Shown: positions 52,812-61,545 of the stretch, in pieces
Layout of the letters: the number at the start of each line of letters is the position of its first letter
Position numbering within the stretch: position 1 is the first letter of the stretch
From: DATARN01 sp963851105
GTDB taxonomy: Bacteria > Actinomycetota > Acidimicrobiia > Acidimicrobiales > Palsa-688
Assembly (NCBI GenBank): GCA_963851105.1
Contig: CAWKNP010000003.1
Span: 1-64,000 of the forward strand
Direction of reading: 5' to 3'
DNA: 64,000 nucleotides
The notes under the pieces: model-generated
Database searches by the model: none
Told to the model about the DNA's origin: nothing
Seen by the model: the letters and a program-made list of their open reading frames with translations, nothing else
Translations under genes and position numbers: made by a program

Positions 52812-53339
52812 ATGACCCAGTCCGTGGCCCCGGTACCGCGGCGCCAGGACCAGCGCGACGATCGGCGCTGGACCTCGGTGGCGTTCCTTTTGACCCAGCT
52901 GGGGACCCATGGCGCCACCCGATACGCCGAGCGCTTGGCGGAGCTTTCGCTGACCCCGCCTCAGGCCGGACTCCTTCGCCAGATCGTCGTCAACCCGGGC
53001 AGCAATCAGCAGCAGCTGGCCACCCGGCTCGGGCTGCTGCCCAGCCGGGTCGTAACGTTCGTCGACGATCTCGAGGCGCAAGGAGTGGTCCGGCGGGTGC
53101 GCAGCACCACAGACCGCCGTCAGTACGAGTTGGAGTTGACCCCCGCCGGACAGTCACTCTTCCGACGGCTACAGGCGTCCTCTCAACTGCACGATGCTGA
53201 GATCACCAAGGCGTTGAGCGCAGAGGAGCACAAAACCCTGGCGGGACTGCTGCAGCGCATCGCAGACGACCAGGGACTCACCGCTGGTGTGCACCCCGGG
53301 TACCGCCAGATGACTCCGTCGCCTGGGCGACCCGACTAG
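52812..53339 (+). CDS. MarR family transcriptional regulator
   Basis: 175 residues. The winged helix is clear: LSLTPPQAGLLRQIVVN, NQQQLATRLGLLPSRVVTFV, LEAQGVVRRVRSTTDRRQYE and LTPAGQSLFRRLQ. MarR proteins dimerise and repress until a small ligand, often an oxidant or phenolic, binds. The context (SDR and AhpD-like redox proteins, membrane protein) suggests control of a stress-response set. The ATG at 52812 is preferred over GTG at 52806. Confidence 0.9.
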   Translation: MTQSVAPVPRRQDQRDDRRWTSVAFLLTQLGTHGATRYAERLAELSLTPPQAGLLRQIVVNPGSNQQQLATRLGLLPSRVVTFVDDLEAQGVVRRVRSTTDRRQYELELTPAGQSLFRRLQASSQLHDAEITKALSAEEHKTLAGLLQRIADDQGLTAGVHPGYRQMTPSPGRPD

Positions 53340-54084
53340 CTCCACACTCCTGGTGAAATCCCTGTAGGACAAGGTCTCTGCTGTCGGGGATCCAATAGTT
53401 GCGGTGTGAGTAGGCGATTGGGCCGAACCCTTTTGTGCGAGATGGAATTCGGGCCATGATGCTGTTTGCCATGTGCGCCGACCCCGAGTCGTGGTTGTCG
53501 GCGGCGAGGATGGTCCGTTTTCCAGGCCGAGGACGTATGGGACTTGGGTTTGGTCGACCACTCGGCTGACGGCCGCTTCGGTTCGCAGGTCGGCCACCCC
53601 ACGCGCTTCGGGTGGCCCGGATGAGCCCATAGATGCCGCTGGTCGTAGGCGCCTAACGGTGGAGCAGCGCTGGCCGGCAGTGCCCGCGGCCACGAACACG
53701 ACGGTCCGCACCGCCGACTCCAGATCGGCTGCCGGTCTACGAGCGGCTGGGCGATGGCGTGGGCGGCGCTCGAGGAGAGCGACGGGATGCGCACCGGTGT
53801 TATCCCGCGGGCGGCGCAACAGCTCGGAGTCGGTGGGGGCTCGCGACGAACGCCTCCACGGGTCGGGCCGAGCGAGGTCATCGGCGACCACGCCACGGCG
53901 CGCCAGCCGCCGACGGCCAGGGCAGCCGCTCGAGGGGCGCTGAGAAACCAGTCGGCGGAGTCGACGTGGCCGAGGTTGGAGGAAAGCCGGGCGCAGGAGG
54001 GCGTGTACTACCGTTCGCGTTGGTAACTGGCGGGCACCTGTAGCCACCTCCAAGAGTGACCGCCGGACGCTGGACAGGAGGTCC
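53340..54084. other. No intact gene; apparent decayed coding sequence
   Basis: Long frames on both strands here have unusual composition and no family match. Fragments on the minus strand such as FGPIAYSHRNYWIPDSRDL (near 53400) and TVVFVAAGTAGQRCSTVRR (near 53680) read like pieces of real proteins in different frames. The latter faintly recalls the subtilase form VVAAAGN, but the catalytic residues cannot be found, so I do not name a family. The stretch looks like eroded genes beside the truncated pieces at 54085. Confidence 0.4.
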
Positions 54085-54213
54085 ATGCGAAGAGACGAAC
54101 TTCGTCTGGTCGATCGTTCGGAGGAGATGCAGGTCCTCGCGGAGGCCCTCGATCGACTCCTCGACCGCCGGGAGGGCGACGGACTGCACGTTTCCGGCGA
54201 ACCCGGTATTGGC
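54085..54213 (+). pseudogene. 5' fragment of an AAA/LuxR-type ATPase regulator
   Basis: From ATG at 54085 (strong site AGGAGG) the frame reads MRRDELRLVDRSEEMQVLAE then DRREGDGLHVSGEPGIG, the N-terminal start of large LuxR or adenylate-cyclase-linked AAA_16 ATPases. It is cut exactly within Walker A, where GK[ST] should follow. From there the sequence is a different gene in another frame. This is a truncated remnant, not a functional protein. Confidence 0.75.
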
Positions 54214-54733
54214 GGCCCACAAGAACGATTGCCTGGTCGGTCTCATCGCCGCGTTCGCGTTGAAGCATTACCGCGACATCCTCACCACCGACGTCTTGGG
54301 GCTACCCGACTGGCAGGCCGATTTCGCTCAGAGCCGACTGGGCGACACCGCTCCCCAGGTGCCGATCCTGCAATATCACGGCCTGATCGACGAGGTGATC
54401 CCCTACTCGCTCGGCGAACACCTGCGGAACCAGTGGTGCGCTAGTGGGGTCACCGTCGAGTTCGACACCTACCCCGCCGACCACGTGACTGGGGTAATCG
54501 AGGGGGCCCCAGCCGCCATGGTGTGGCTCAACGCTCGAATCGCCGGAGCCCCCCCACCCAACAACTGCTCGTCGACCGGCAACCCGTTGGGGGTGGGTGG
54601 CGGCGGCTGTCAGCAGGTTGCTTCGTCGTGTTTCTATCGGGTCCGGGCAAATCCGGTCGAGCGATTAAGAGGGTTTTCGGGGAGATGCTCGTCGTTTATC
54701 GGCCTGGGACCAGGGGTAGAGCGGAACCCATGA
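54206..54733 (+). pseudogene. 3' fragment of a secretory lipase (LIP family)
   Basis: The frame beginning at about 54206 reads AAHKNDCLVGLIAAFALKHY, then QVPILQYHGLIDEVIPYSLG, RNQWCASGVTVEFDTYPADH and VIEGAPAAMVWLNARIAG, ending near NNC at 54567. This is the C-terminal third of a secretory triacylglycerol lipase (PF03583 type), with the catalytic Asp and His region. The nucleophile-bearing part is absent. The join with the ATPase fragment occurs at 54205 to 54217, so two partial genes have been fused by deletion or recombination. Confidence 0.75.
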
Positions 54734-55149
54734 TGGCGGGAACCGGAGATGGGCGGCCGGAGAAGTCGGCGGCCGAGTTGGTCGCCGACCTAACCCAGGA
54801 GCTGACCACACTGGTCCACCAGGAGATCGAGCTGGCGAAGGCCGAGCTGGCCGAGAAGGGGAAACGGGCCGGTCTCGGCGCCGGGATGTTCGGTGGTGCC
54901 GGACTGCTGGTCGTTCTCGGCCTCGGATGCCTGACCGCGGCCGCGGTTGGCGCACTGCAACTCGTCATGCCGGTGTGGCTGGCGGCGCTCATCGTCGGCC
55001 TGGCCTACGGGGCCCTGGCCGGCGGGTTGGCGCTGGCCGGCAAGCATGAGGTGTCGCAGGCCACCCCGCCGGTCCCCGAGCAGGCGATCGAGAGCACGAA
55101 GGAGGATGTGGCGTGGCTCAAGACCCAGGCCAGATCCGCGACGAGATAG
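54730..55149 (+). CDS. Phage-holin-family (Phage_holin_3_6) membrane protein
   Basis: 139 residues starting MMAGTGDGRPEKSAAELVAD (ATG at 54730 or 54733). An amphipathic helix (LTTLVHQEIELAKAELAEKG) precedes two membrane helices (GAGLLVVLGLGCLTAAAVGA; PVWLAALIVGLAYGALAGGL). This family, despite its name, is a cell-envelope stress protein in actinobacteria and cyanobacteria, usually followed by a DUF3618 gene. Its end overlaps the next start by 37 bases. Confidence 0.85.
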   Translation: MMAGTGDGRPEKSAAELVADLTQELTTLVHQEIELAKAELAEKGKRAGLGAGMFGGAGLLVVLGLGCLTAAAVGALQLVMPVWLAALIVGLAYGALAGGLALAGKHEVSQATPPVPEQAIESTKEDVAWLKTQARSATR

Positions 55150-55418
55150 CCGCGACCCGGGCCGAGCTGGCCGAGACGGTCCAGGCCCTGGCCGAGAAGG
55201 CTGATGTCAACAGCCGGGTCCGAAAAACGTTGGCTGACAAAAGCGCAGAGCTGCAGACACGGGCTGGGGAGTTGGGTCAGCGGGTCCGCCAGGTGACACC
55301 GGAGCGGACCATCTCCGGTCTCCGATCGGCCCGGACCAAAGCCTGGTTCAGGCCCGCGGTCGGAGCGCTGCTTGTCGGTGGTCTCCTGTTTGGCCGCCGC
55401 CTGGCACGGAGCCGGTAG
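55113..55418 (+). CDS. DUF3618 protein
   Basis: 101 residues. The DUF3618 signature is at the N-terminus (IRDEIAATRAELAETVQALA). A helical region and one C-terminal membrane helix (AVGALLVGGLLFGRRLA) follow. The family normally stands beside holin-like and DUF4235 genes, as here, and is thought to act at the envelope. The GTG at 55113 is used. The stop shares a base with the next GTG. Confidence 0.88.
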   Translation: MAQDPGQIRDEIAATRAELAETVQALAEKADVNSRVRKTLADKSAELQTRAGELGQRVRQVTPERTISGLRSARTKAWFRPAVGALLVGGLLFGRRLARSR

Positions 55419-55693
55419 TGGCCAATCTCGCCAAGGTCGTCTACAAACCCCTGGGCCTGGTGGTCAGCGTGGCCGGCGGAGTGATCGCTAGCACCGTGTT
55501 CAAGAAGCTCTGGAGCCTGGTGTCCCATGAGGACGACGCTCCCAAGGCAACCCAACGCGACCGCAAGTGGAGCGAGGTCCTGGGTGCCGCCGCGCTGGAG
55601 GGCGCCATCTTCGGTTGCGTCAAGGCGGCCCTCGATCGGGCGGGCGCCAAGGGTTTCGAACGGGCCACCGGGGCCTGGCCCGGCGACGACTGA
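55418..55693 (+). CDS. DUF4235 membrane protein
   Basis: 91 residues. The membrane segment (GLVVSVAGGVIASTVFKKLW) and the motif RDRKWSEVLGAAALEGAIFG are typical of DUF4235. Function unknown. It is the third gene of the holin-DUF3618-DUF4235 cassette, with one-base overlap of the upstream stop, so the three are likely one operon. Confidence 0.88.
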   Translation: MANLAKVVYKPLGLVVSVAGGVIASTVFKKLWSLVSHEDDAPKATQRDRKWSEVLGAAALEGAIFGCVKAALDRAGAKGFERATGAWPGDD

Positions 55694-55770
55694 CCGACGA
55701 CGCCGACTTGAACGCTCTGAAGCGGCTGCTGTTGCGCCCGATCGTTGGCAGCGGCGACCAACTGACAACG

Positions 55771-56184
55771 CTAAACCTGGGCGATCCGAACGTTGAGATG
55801 ATCGGCCGCTAATAACTGCAAATCGGTCGGATCATGGGTGAGGATCACGCCGCCGCCGAGGCGGATCGCGGTGGCCACGACCAGGGCGTCGACGGCCATC
55901 TCGCTCCCCCGTCCGGCGTCGGAGAGCAGATGCCCTGCAATCCACGCGATGCGCAAACCCGTGGTCACCACGCGGGCATAGCCCCGCCCAAGCTCCTGAT
56001 CGATAGGTTCGTCAGCTCCGCCTCCTCGGTACAACTCAACGAGGACCGCCGAAGGCACCCGAATAGCAGCGCCCCTTCCCTCAGCGGTGCGAAGCGCCGC
56101 TCGCACCCGCTGGTGACGCTGTGGTGACCGTCTCGGCCGAGCGAGCGCTGACAGCGCCTCGCTATCGAGAATCAGGACGGCCAC
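55771..56184 (-). CDS. PIN-domain toxin, VapC family
   Basis: PIN ribonuclease toxin of 137 residues. The acidic active-site residues appear in LILDSEALSAL (Asp), VPSAVLVELYRG (Glu), AVDALVVATAIR (Asp) and ILTHDPTDL (Asp). VapC toxins cleave tRNA or rRNA when not bound by their antitoxin. It overlaps the antitoxin gene upstream by 13 bases, the usual arrangement. It is placed just outside the accessory stretch. Confidence 0.9.
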   Translation of the reverse strand: MAVLILDSEALSALARPRRSPQRHQRVRAALRTAEGRGAAIRVPSAVLVELYRGGGADEPIDQELGRGYARVVTTGLRIAWIAGHLLSDAGRGSEMAVDALVVATAIRLGGGVILTHDPTDLQLLAADHLNVRIAQV

Positions 56185-56390
56185 AACTCGTCGTACTGTT
56201 CGATCAGCTCCAGGGGGACCGCGCCAAACTCGGCATCTAGGTCGTCGAGGTAAACCCCGAGGGCGTCGCGCTCAAGTTCATGTTCGACTGCCTTGGCCAC
56301 GAAACTGCTAAGACCTCGGTCGCTGACATGTTCCTCGACGCGGTCTGCAAGCCCCTCGTCAATGCTCACCGACCACTTGCGCACCGCCAT
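56172..56390 (-). CDS. VapB-type antitoxin
   Basis: 72 residues from ATG at 56390 (MAVRKWSVSIDEGLADRVEE). The N-terminus has the ribbon-helix-helix form of DNA-binding antitoxins (VSIDEGLADRVEEHVSDRGL), and the C-terminus is acidic, ready to block the toxin. It overlaps the PIN toxin gene. Together they form a type II toxin-antitoxin pair that should autoregulate its promoter upstream. Confidence 0.85.
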   Translation of the reverse strand: MAVRKWSVSIDEGLADRVEEHVSDRGLSSFVAKAVEHELERDALGVYLDDLDAEFGAVPLELIEQYDELWPS

Positions 56391-56456
56391 CAACATCAAT
56401 CATACCACGGTAGGAATCGAGGGGATCGCCTGGGTGGACGGGTTTACCAGCCAGCG

Positions 56457-56918
56457 TTACGACGCGGAGCCAAGGTCCTGGCCCACCCACTCGTACCTAA
56501 TGTCGGGAGCACCTTCCTCGTTGTCGCCCTCCGTAGACGCGGTAGCGATGAAGCCGTGTCGCTCGTAGAAGCGGCGGGCACCAGCGTTGGCGGCAAACGT
56601 CCAGAGCTTGAGTCCTGCAGGACGTTGCTCCTTGGCGACGGCCATTAGTAGTCCGCCGACGCCCTTCCCTACGTGATCGGGATCGACGTAGAACTGGTCG
56701 ATCCACTCCGCCTCGAGGGCGAGGAGAGCCACGATGGCGTCGGCATCCTCGGCCACCCAAACCTCCCTCGTCGGCAGCACGACCTCTTCGAACCAGGCCC
56801 GTACCTCGGCGTCGGAATGCACAGACGCCGGAATGTCGGGCGCCGACGCGGTTCTCGAACGAAGCCAGACGTCTGCCGTCGGAGCCGCCTCGCCACTACC
56901 GGCGCGCCTAATTCTCAT
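56457..56918 (-). CDS. GNAT family N-acetyltransferase
   Basis: 153 residues with a complete GNAT fold: FYVDPDHVGKGVGGLLMAVA (acetyl-CoA loop), LKLWTFAANAGARRFYERHG and FIATASTEGDNEEGAPDIR. The substrate is unknown. It is on the same strand as the VapBC pair and separated by about 65 bases, but no functional link is evident. Confidence 0.88.
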   Translation of the reverse strand: MRIRRAGSGEAAPTADVWLRSRTASAPDIPASVHSDAEVRAWFEEVVLPTREVWVAEDADAIVALLALEAEWIDQFYVDPDHVGKGVGGLLMAVAKEQRPAGLKLWTFAANAGARRFYERHGFIATASTEGDNEEGAPDIRYEWVGQDLGSAS

Positions 56919-56984
56919 GCGTCCTCATCATTCCGCAAATCTCCGGACGCTTCCTCGCCCGCCCCCGAAGTGTCGCGATCAGTC

Positions 56985-57581
56985 CTAGTAGCCCCCGGCG
57001 GCGGTGGTGGTCGTGGCCGCCGCCCCGGAGTTGGTGGCGCTCGTCACGGGCGTACCCGCGGGGGTGAGGGTCTGCCAGGTGCCACCGAAGCTGACGATGC
57101 CTTCGCCGTGGGCGGTACCGGGACCGGAGTCATGGGAGAAGGTGTAGAGCGGCCAGCCGGCGTAGGTGACATAGAGGCTGCCGGACGCGCCCTTGATCGT
57201 GCCCAGCTTCGAGGCGTCGACCCCCGTCCCGGCGGTGGCGGAGGTCACGCCGCTGGGAAGTTCGGTATCCGGCCAGACCTTGGTGCATCCGTTGTCGTCG
57301 GTGCAGGTCAGCTTCCCCCCCTGCTCTGAGGTCAGCAGGTACAGGGTCATACCGTCGCCGTTGACGAGGACGGTGCCGACGCCGGCCACGTTGGCCGACG
57401 CGATCGTGACCCCGGCCGCCTTGGCTGTGGTGGTCGCCGACGTGGCGCCGGTAGTCGTCCCGGTAGTGGCCTTGGACGAACTGCCGCAGGCGGCCAGGGC
57501 CAGGGCGGCCGCGCAAGCGGCGCCGGCGCCGGCCGACCAACGGGAGCGGTGCGTACGACTGGTGCTGCGGGCAGAGCGCAT
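56985..57581 (-). CDS. Secreted lipoprotein with Lipoprotein_15-type repeats
   Basis: 198 residues. The signal (AGAGAACAAALALAACGSSS) ends in a lipobox (LAAC), so the protein is lipid-anchored. Two repeats of the PF03640 type follow (VLVNGDGMTLYLLTSEQGGK; LYVTYAGWPLYTFSHDSGPG), with a C-pair (CTDDNGC). Ser/Thr-rich linkers lie before and after. Such proteins are common on actinobacterial surfaces and of unknown role. ATG at 57581 with GGAAGGAAG six bases upstream. Confidence 0.88.
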   Translation of the reverse strand: MRSARSTSRTHRSRWSAGAGAACAAALALAACGSSSKATTGTTTGATSATTTAKAAGVTIASANVAGVGTVLVNGDGMTLYLLTSEQGGKLTCTDDNGCTKVWPDTELPSGVTSATAGTGVDASKLGTIKGASGSLYVTYAGWPLYTFSHDSGPGTAHGEGIVSFGGTWQTLTPAGTPVTSATNSGAAATTTTAAGGY

Positions 57582-57634
57582 ACCGTGCTTCCTTCCTGAG
57601 AAAAAAGGTGACGGTGTTCTTACGGGCGGGCGGC

Positions 57635-58453
57635 TCAGAGGGATTGGGTCGTCCGACACGTCCCGGCGCCAGTGAGGCAGGCCAGGAGCTCGCTGTGGAA
57701 GCGCCCGTTGCTGGCGACCGCGCTGCCGCCGGTGGTCGTGCACGCGCCCCCGCAGTCCGTAAAGCTGCCGCCCGCCTCACCGAGGATCACCGGCATGGGT
57801 GCCAGGTCGTAACGCTCGGCGGCGGGATCCACCATGGCGTCGATGCGCCCCGTCGCCACCAGGACGTAGCCGTACCCGTCGCCCCAGGTGCGCAACATCG
57901 CCCCCGCCCGCTTGACCGCCAGCAAGGCGGCTTCGTCCCAGTTCTCGTAGGCCGAGGAGCTCACGTAGGCGCCGGCGAGGGCGGGGGAGTCGCTGACCCG
58001 GGCCGGGTGCCCGTTCCAGAAGCACCCCCGCCCCCGCCCGGCCCAGACCATCTCGCCGAGCGCTGGAATGTTGATGACCCCCACCGCCGAGCCGTGATCG
58101 TCCTCCAGAGCGAGCAGGTTGGCGAACAGCGGTACCCCGCGTGCGAAGGCTTTGGTGCCGTCGACGGGATCGAGGATCCAGGTGCGCCCGCTCGCCGAGG
58201 CCCGCGGTGCCTCCTCCTCGCCCACGATGCCGTCGTCGGGATGGGACCGTGCGATTTCGGTGCGCAGGAACCGCTCGACTGCGCGGTCGGCGGCAGTGAC
58301 CGGGGTCCCGTCGCCCTTGCGGTCGACCTGGAGATCGCCTCGCCGGAACCATTGGAGGCTGAGCTCGCCCGCGGCGCGGGCGAGCTCGACGGCCTCCGCG
58401 ACCAGCGCCGGGTCGACCGGTGGCCGGTCAGGGGCGGCCGACGATGACTCCAC
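57635..58453 (-). CDS. Inositol monophosphatase family / histidinol-phosphatase-like
   Basis: 272 residues with the Mg-dependent phosphatase core: IVGEEEAP (GEE), WILDPVDGTKAFARG (DPxDGT) and AAERYDLAPMPVILGEAGGS (WD-equivalent). The form with TKAF and GVPLFANLLAL resembles HisN-type histidinol-phosphate phosphatases of actinobacteria, but other inositol monophosphatases cannot be excluded. It is followed closely by the lipoprotein gene and preceded by the Fe-S reductase gene (7-base gap). Confidence 0.85.
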   Translation of the reverse strand: MESSSAAPDRPPVDPALVAEAVELARAAGELSLQWFRRGDLQVDRKGDGTPVTAADRAVERFLRTEIARSHPDDGIVGEEEAPRASASGRTWILDPVDGTKAFARGVPLFANLLALEDDHGSAVGVINIPALGEMVWAGRGRGCFWNGHPARVSDSPALAGAYVSSSAYENWDEAALLAVKRAGAMLRTWGDGYGYVLVATGRIDAMVDPAAERYDLAPMPVILGEAGGSFTDCGGACTTTGGSAVASNGRFHSELLACLTGAGTCRTTQSL

Positions 58454-58459
58454 CCGGCG

Positions 58460-60703
58460 CTATTCCGCGGTTCCGGTCGTCGGCTGCGGCGTCATGCGCC
58501 GGCCGCCCCGCCCCTCGAGGGCGTCGAGGAGGTGCAGGGAGATGTCCTGGACGATCACGTCGTCGCGCCCGTTGGCCTTGGCCCCGTCGTCGATCATGAT
58601 GTAGCAGAACGGGCAGGCGGTGGCGATGCGATCGGCGCCGGTGGCGAGGAGTTCGCGCGAGCGCTCGTTGTTGACCTTGGTACCGGTCGATTCCTCCATC
58701 CACATGCGGGCGCCGCCGGCGCCACAACACATGCCCTGGGTCCCGTTGCGGGGCGCCTCCACAATCTCGATCCCGGCCAGCTGGCCGAGGACGCGGCGCG
58801 GAGCCTGGTAGATGTCGTTGTGGCGGCCGAGGTAACAACTGTCGTGGTAGACGACTCGGTCCTCGAGGACGGCGTCGGAAACGTCGAGGCGCTTGTTCTC
58901 GATCAGGAGTTCGAGCAGCTGGCTGTGGTGCACGACCTCGTAGTTGCCGCCCAGCTGGGGGTACTCGTTCTTCAAGGTGTTGAAGCAGTGCGGGCACTGG
59001 GTGATGATCTTCTTGACTCCGAGCTGTTCAAGGGTCTGGACGTTGTCCTTGGCCAGGATCTGGAAGAGGTATTCGTTGCCCGAGCGCCGCGCCGGGTCCC
59101 CCGTACACTTCTCCAACGGACCCAGCACCGCGAAGTCGACCCCGGCCTGGCGTAGCAGCTTCACCGTGGCGATCGTGACCTTCTTATTCTTGTCGTCGAA
59201 GCTGCCGGCACAGCCGACCCAGTAGAGGTACTCGTGGGCGAAGGGCTGGCTCGGGTCCACGATGGCCACGTCGTCGGGGATGCCTTTGGCCCACGCCGCC
59301 CTTTCCGCCGGCGGCAGCCCCCAGGGGTTCTGCTGATTTTCCATCGCCCGGTAGGCGTTGCCGAGCTCGCTCGGGAAGTTCGACTCCATGAGCGACAGGT
59401 AGCGCCGCATATCGAGGATCTTGTCGAGTATCTCGATGTTGACCGGGCAGATCTCGTCGCACGCCTTGCAGCTCGTGCAGGCCCAGATCTCCTCCGCCGT
59501 TATGCGCTCGAACACCGAATTGGCGGTGACGGTGAGCTCGGGTTCGTGCCCGACGACTGGTGAGATGGGGCCGCCGGGATGGGTCGCGGCCATCACGTCG
59601 CCGATCTTGAGCACGATCTCCCGGGGGTCGAGGGGCTTGCCAGTGGCGTGGGCCGGGCAGACCGACGTGCAGCGGCCGCAGACGGTGCAGGCGTCGATGT
59701 CGAGCAACTGCTTCCAGGTGAAGTCCTCGATGGCGTTGGCCCCGAAGGTTTCGAGCGCCGTCGTGTCCAGGTCGGGCAGCGGCTTCATGGCTCCCTTGGG
59801 CCGATCGCGATCGCGCAGGTACATGTTCAGCGGCGAGGTGAACATGTGGCGCAGCTTGGTGGTGGGGATGAGCAGCACGAGGGCGAAGAAGGCCACTACG
59901 TGCACCCCCCAGGACCACTGGTGGGCGACCGCCAGTTGCTGACGGCTGAGGCCGTCGAACAGAGGCGCCAGCGGGTAGCCGAGGACCCGCCACTTTTCGA
60001 AGCCCGGTCGTCCCTGTAGCTCGATGCGAAGCGCGCTGGTCGTAAACCCGGTCACAGCGAGCACGAAGAACGTGCCCAGGATGACCGCGTCTTCGGGCCT
60101 CGTCTTGATGCGGATCCGGTAGGGCCGGACGATGTAGCGGCGGACGATCGCCCACACGATGCCGGCCAGGAACAGGATCCCCGCGATATTGGCGACGAGC
60201 GCATACGCCTGATAGGCGGTTCCGTGGAGGTACTTGGCGCTCGGCGGCAGGACGTGGTTGATCTCGTCGACCGTTGTGACCGCGAAGAGGATGAGGAACG
60301 GGAAGTAGATCAGCGAGTGCATGATCCCGGCGGCGGGATCCCGCAGCAGGGTCTGCATCGAGAGTCCCGAGCGCAGGTCGTGGAGGCGGCGTTTGATGTT
60401 GCGCCTGGTGGTGGCCCGGCGGTCGGGCTGTCCCCGCTCCCAGTTCTGGATGCGCTGGTAGAAGAACCACCCGGCGATGATGAACAGCAGCGGGAGGACG
60501 CTGTAAAAGGCGACTTGCAGCGCCGTCGGTATGTTGTAGAAGACGACCCGCTGTACTCGCGAGTGGTCCCCCCATTTGGTCTCCGAGGCCAAGATCGCCA
60601 GCACGATCGTCAACGCGGCCAGGCCGACGCCCACGGCCAGGCCGAAAACCGACGGCTTTACCGGCGCTCGGCGTGGGGACAGGGGTGCCCGGGGGGCTGC
60701 CAT
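58460..60703 (-). CDS. Membrane Fe-S reductase with cysteine-rich CCG domains
   Basis: 747 residues from ATG at 60703. The N-terminal half has five to six membrane helices (NarI-like). Two 4Fe-4S clusters are ligated by CTVCGRCTSVCPAHATGKP and CTSCKACDEICPVNIE. The C-terminal half has two CCG (heterodisulfide-reductase-like) domains, seen in YWVGCAGSFDDKNKK and YHDSCYLGRHNDIY with GMCCGAGGARMW. The layout matches Rv0338c-type electron-transfer proteins of actinobacteria. It probably passes electrons between a membrane carrier and a soluble acceptor; the partner is unknown. Confidence 0.92.
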   Translation of the reverse strand: MAAPRAPLSPRRAPVKPSVFGLAVGVGLAALTIVLAILASETKWGDHSRVQRVVFYNIPTALQVAFYSVLPLLFIIAGWFFYQRIQNWERGQPDRRATTRRNIKRRLHDLRSGLSMQTLLRDPAAGIMHSLIYFPFLILFAVTTVDEINHVLPPSAKYLHGTAYQAYALVANIAGILFLAGIVWAIVRRYIVRPYRIRIKTRPEDAVILGTFFVLAVTGFTTSALRIELQGRPGFEKWRVLGYPLAPLFDGLSRQQLAVAHQWSWGVHVVAFFALVLLIPTTKLRHMFTSPLNMYLRDRDRPKGAMKPLPDLDTTALETFGANAIEDFTWKQLLDIDACTVCGRCTSVCPAHATGKPLDPREIVLKIGDVMAATHPGGPISPVVGHEPELTVTANSVFERITAEEIWACTSCKACDEICPVNIEILDKILDMRRYLSLMESNFPSELGNAYRAMENQQNPWGLPPAERAAWAKGIPDDVAIVDPSQPFAHEYLYWVGCAGSFDDKNKKVTIATVKLLRQAGVDFAVLGPLEKCTGDPARRSGNEYLFQILAKDNVQTLEQLGVKKIITQCPHCFNTLKNEYPQLGGNYEVVHHSQLLELLIENKRLDVSDAVLEDRVVYHDSCYLGRHNDIYQAPRRVLGQLAGIEIVEAPRNGTQGMCCGAGGARMWMEESTGTKVNNERSRELLATGADRIATACPFCYIMIDDGAKANGRDDVIVQDISLHLLDALEGRGGRRMTPQPTTGTAE

Positions 60704-60834
60704 GACGTGGAAACTACCCTTTTCTTCTGGCGGGAGCCGGGACCGGATCGGCCCCGCCACGGTCCTGGACTGCCCCGCAAACCTTTTACCGACCCGAAAC
60801 ATTCGTGCAACGTTGCACTCGTAGGGTCCCGGAC

Positions 60835-61356
60835 GTGGATGTCGTCCTGGTTCGATGGCCCGGTGAGGCAGTTCGCCGAGCGCAGCTCACCCTCCGCCAA
60901 CTCCCGCGCCTGTTGCTGCTGGAAGACAACGCCGTGCCGCCGCAACCGGCGGACTGCCTTGAGGACTGGATCCGCGTCCCCGCGACCGAGATCGATGTCC
61001 GCTCCCGTTGTTCGGCGCTGGCCGCCCGGGCGGAACAGCATGTCTCCGCCTCGCCCACCCTCGACGACGATGGTGTCCTCCGCTACGCCGGAGTCTGGGT
61101 TCCGCTGCCCCCGGTTGAGGCCCGCCTCACCGACGCCCTGCTGCAACGCTTCGGCGCCGTCGTCAGCCGCGACAACCTGGCCCGGGCCGGCTGGCCCGAT
61201 GGCGCCCCGGGGCGCAATGCGCTCGACGTCCACGTGCTGCGGCTGCGCCGGCGCATCCAGTCCCTCGGCCTCGTGATCCGCACCGTTCGCAGCCGCGGGT
61301 ACTTGCTGGAAGGCCTTCCGAGCGGCGTCCTCGCCAGCTCGGCCATCGAGGCCTGA
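60835..61356 (+). CDS. Winged-helix transcriptional regulator with degenerate N-terminal domain
   Basis: From GTG at 60835 the product has 173 residues. The C-terminal part (about 85 to 165) is an OmpR/PhoB-type winged helix: LTDALLQRFGAVVSRDNLAR, then ALDVHVLRLRRRIQSLGLVI and TVRSRGYLLEG. The N-terminal part does not show the acidic receiver pocket and is not a functional phospho-acceptor. No sensor kinase lies beside it. It is therefore an orphan regulator; the gene is divergent from the Fe-S reductase. Confidence 0.75.
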   Translation: MDVVLVRWPGEAVRRAQLTLRQLPRLLLLEDNAVPPQPADCLEDWIRVPATEIDVRSRCSALAARAEQHVSASPTLDDDGVLRYAGVWVPLPPVEARLTDALLQRFGAVVSRDNLARAGWPDGAPGRNALDVHVLRLRRRIQSLGLVIRTVRSRGYLLEGLPSGVLASSAIEA

Positions 61357-61545
61357 CCCGCGGGGTCGCCCTGATCCTCGGGGCCGATCGCACACCTGGG
61401 CGGGATGACGGTCCCGGACGCCTCCCTGACGTTGCCGTAGGCCCGGATCGTGTAACGAACTGTTCACAACACCGGTACAAGTGCGAAATGTGCGCTCTTT
61501 ACGGTCTCTGACGACCACGGGCACTAAACCAGGGGAGGCCAGTCG

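Noticed and set aside
61357..61545. Riboswitch search in the leader of the amino acid permease
   Set aside because: No conserved core of a known riboswitch class was found.
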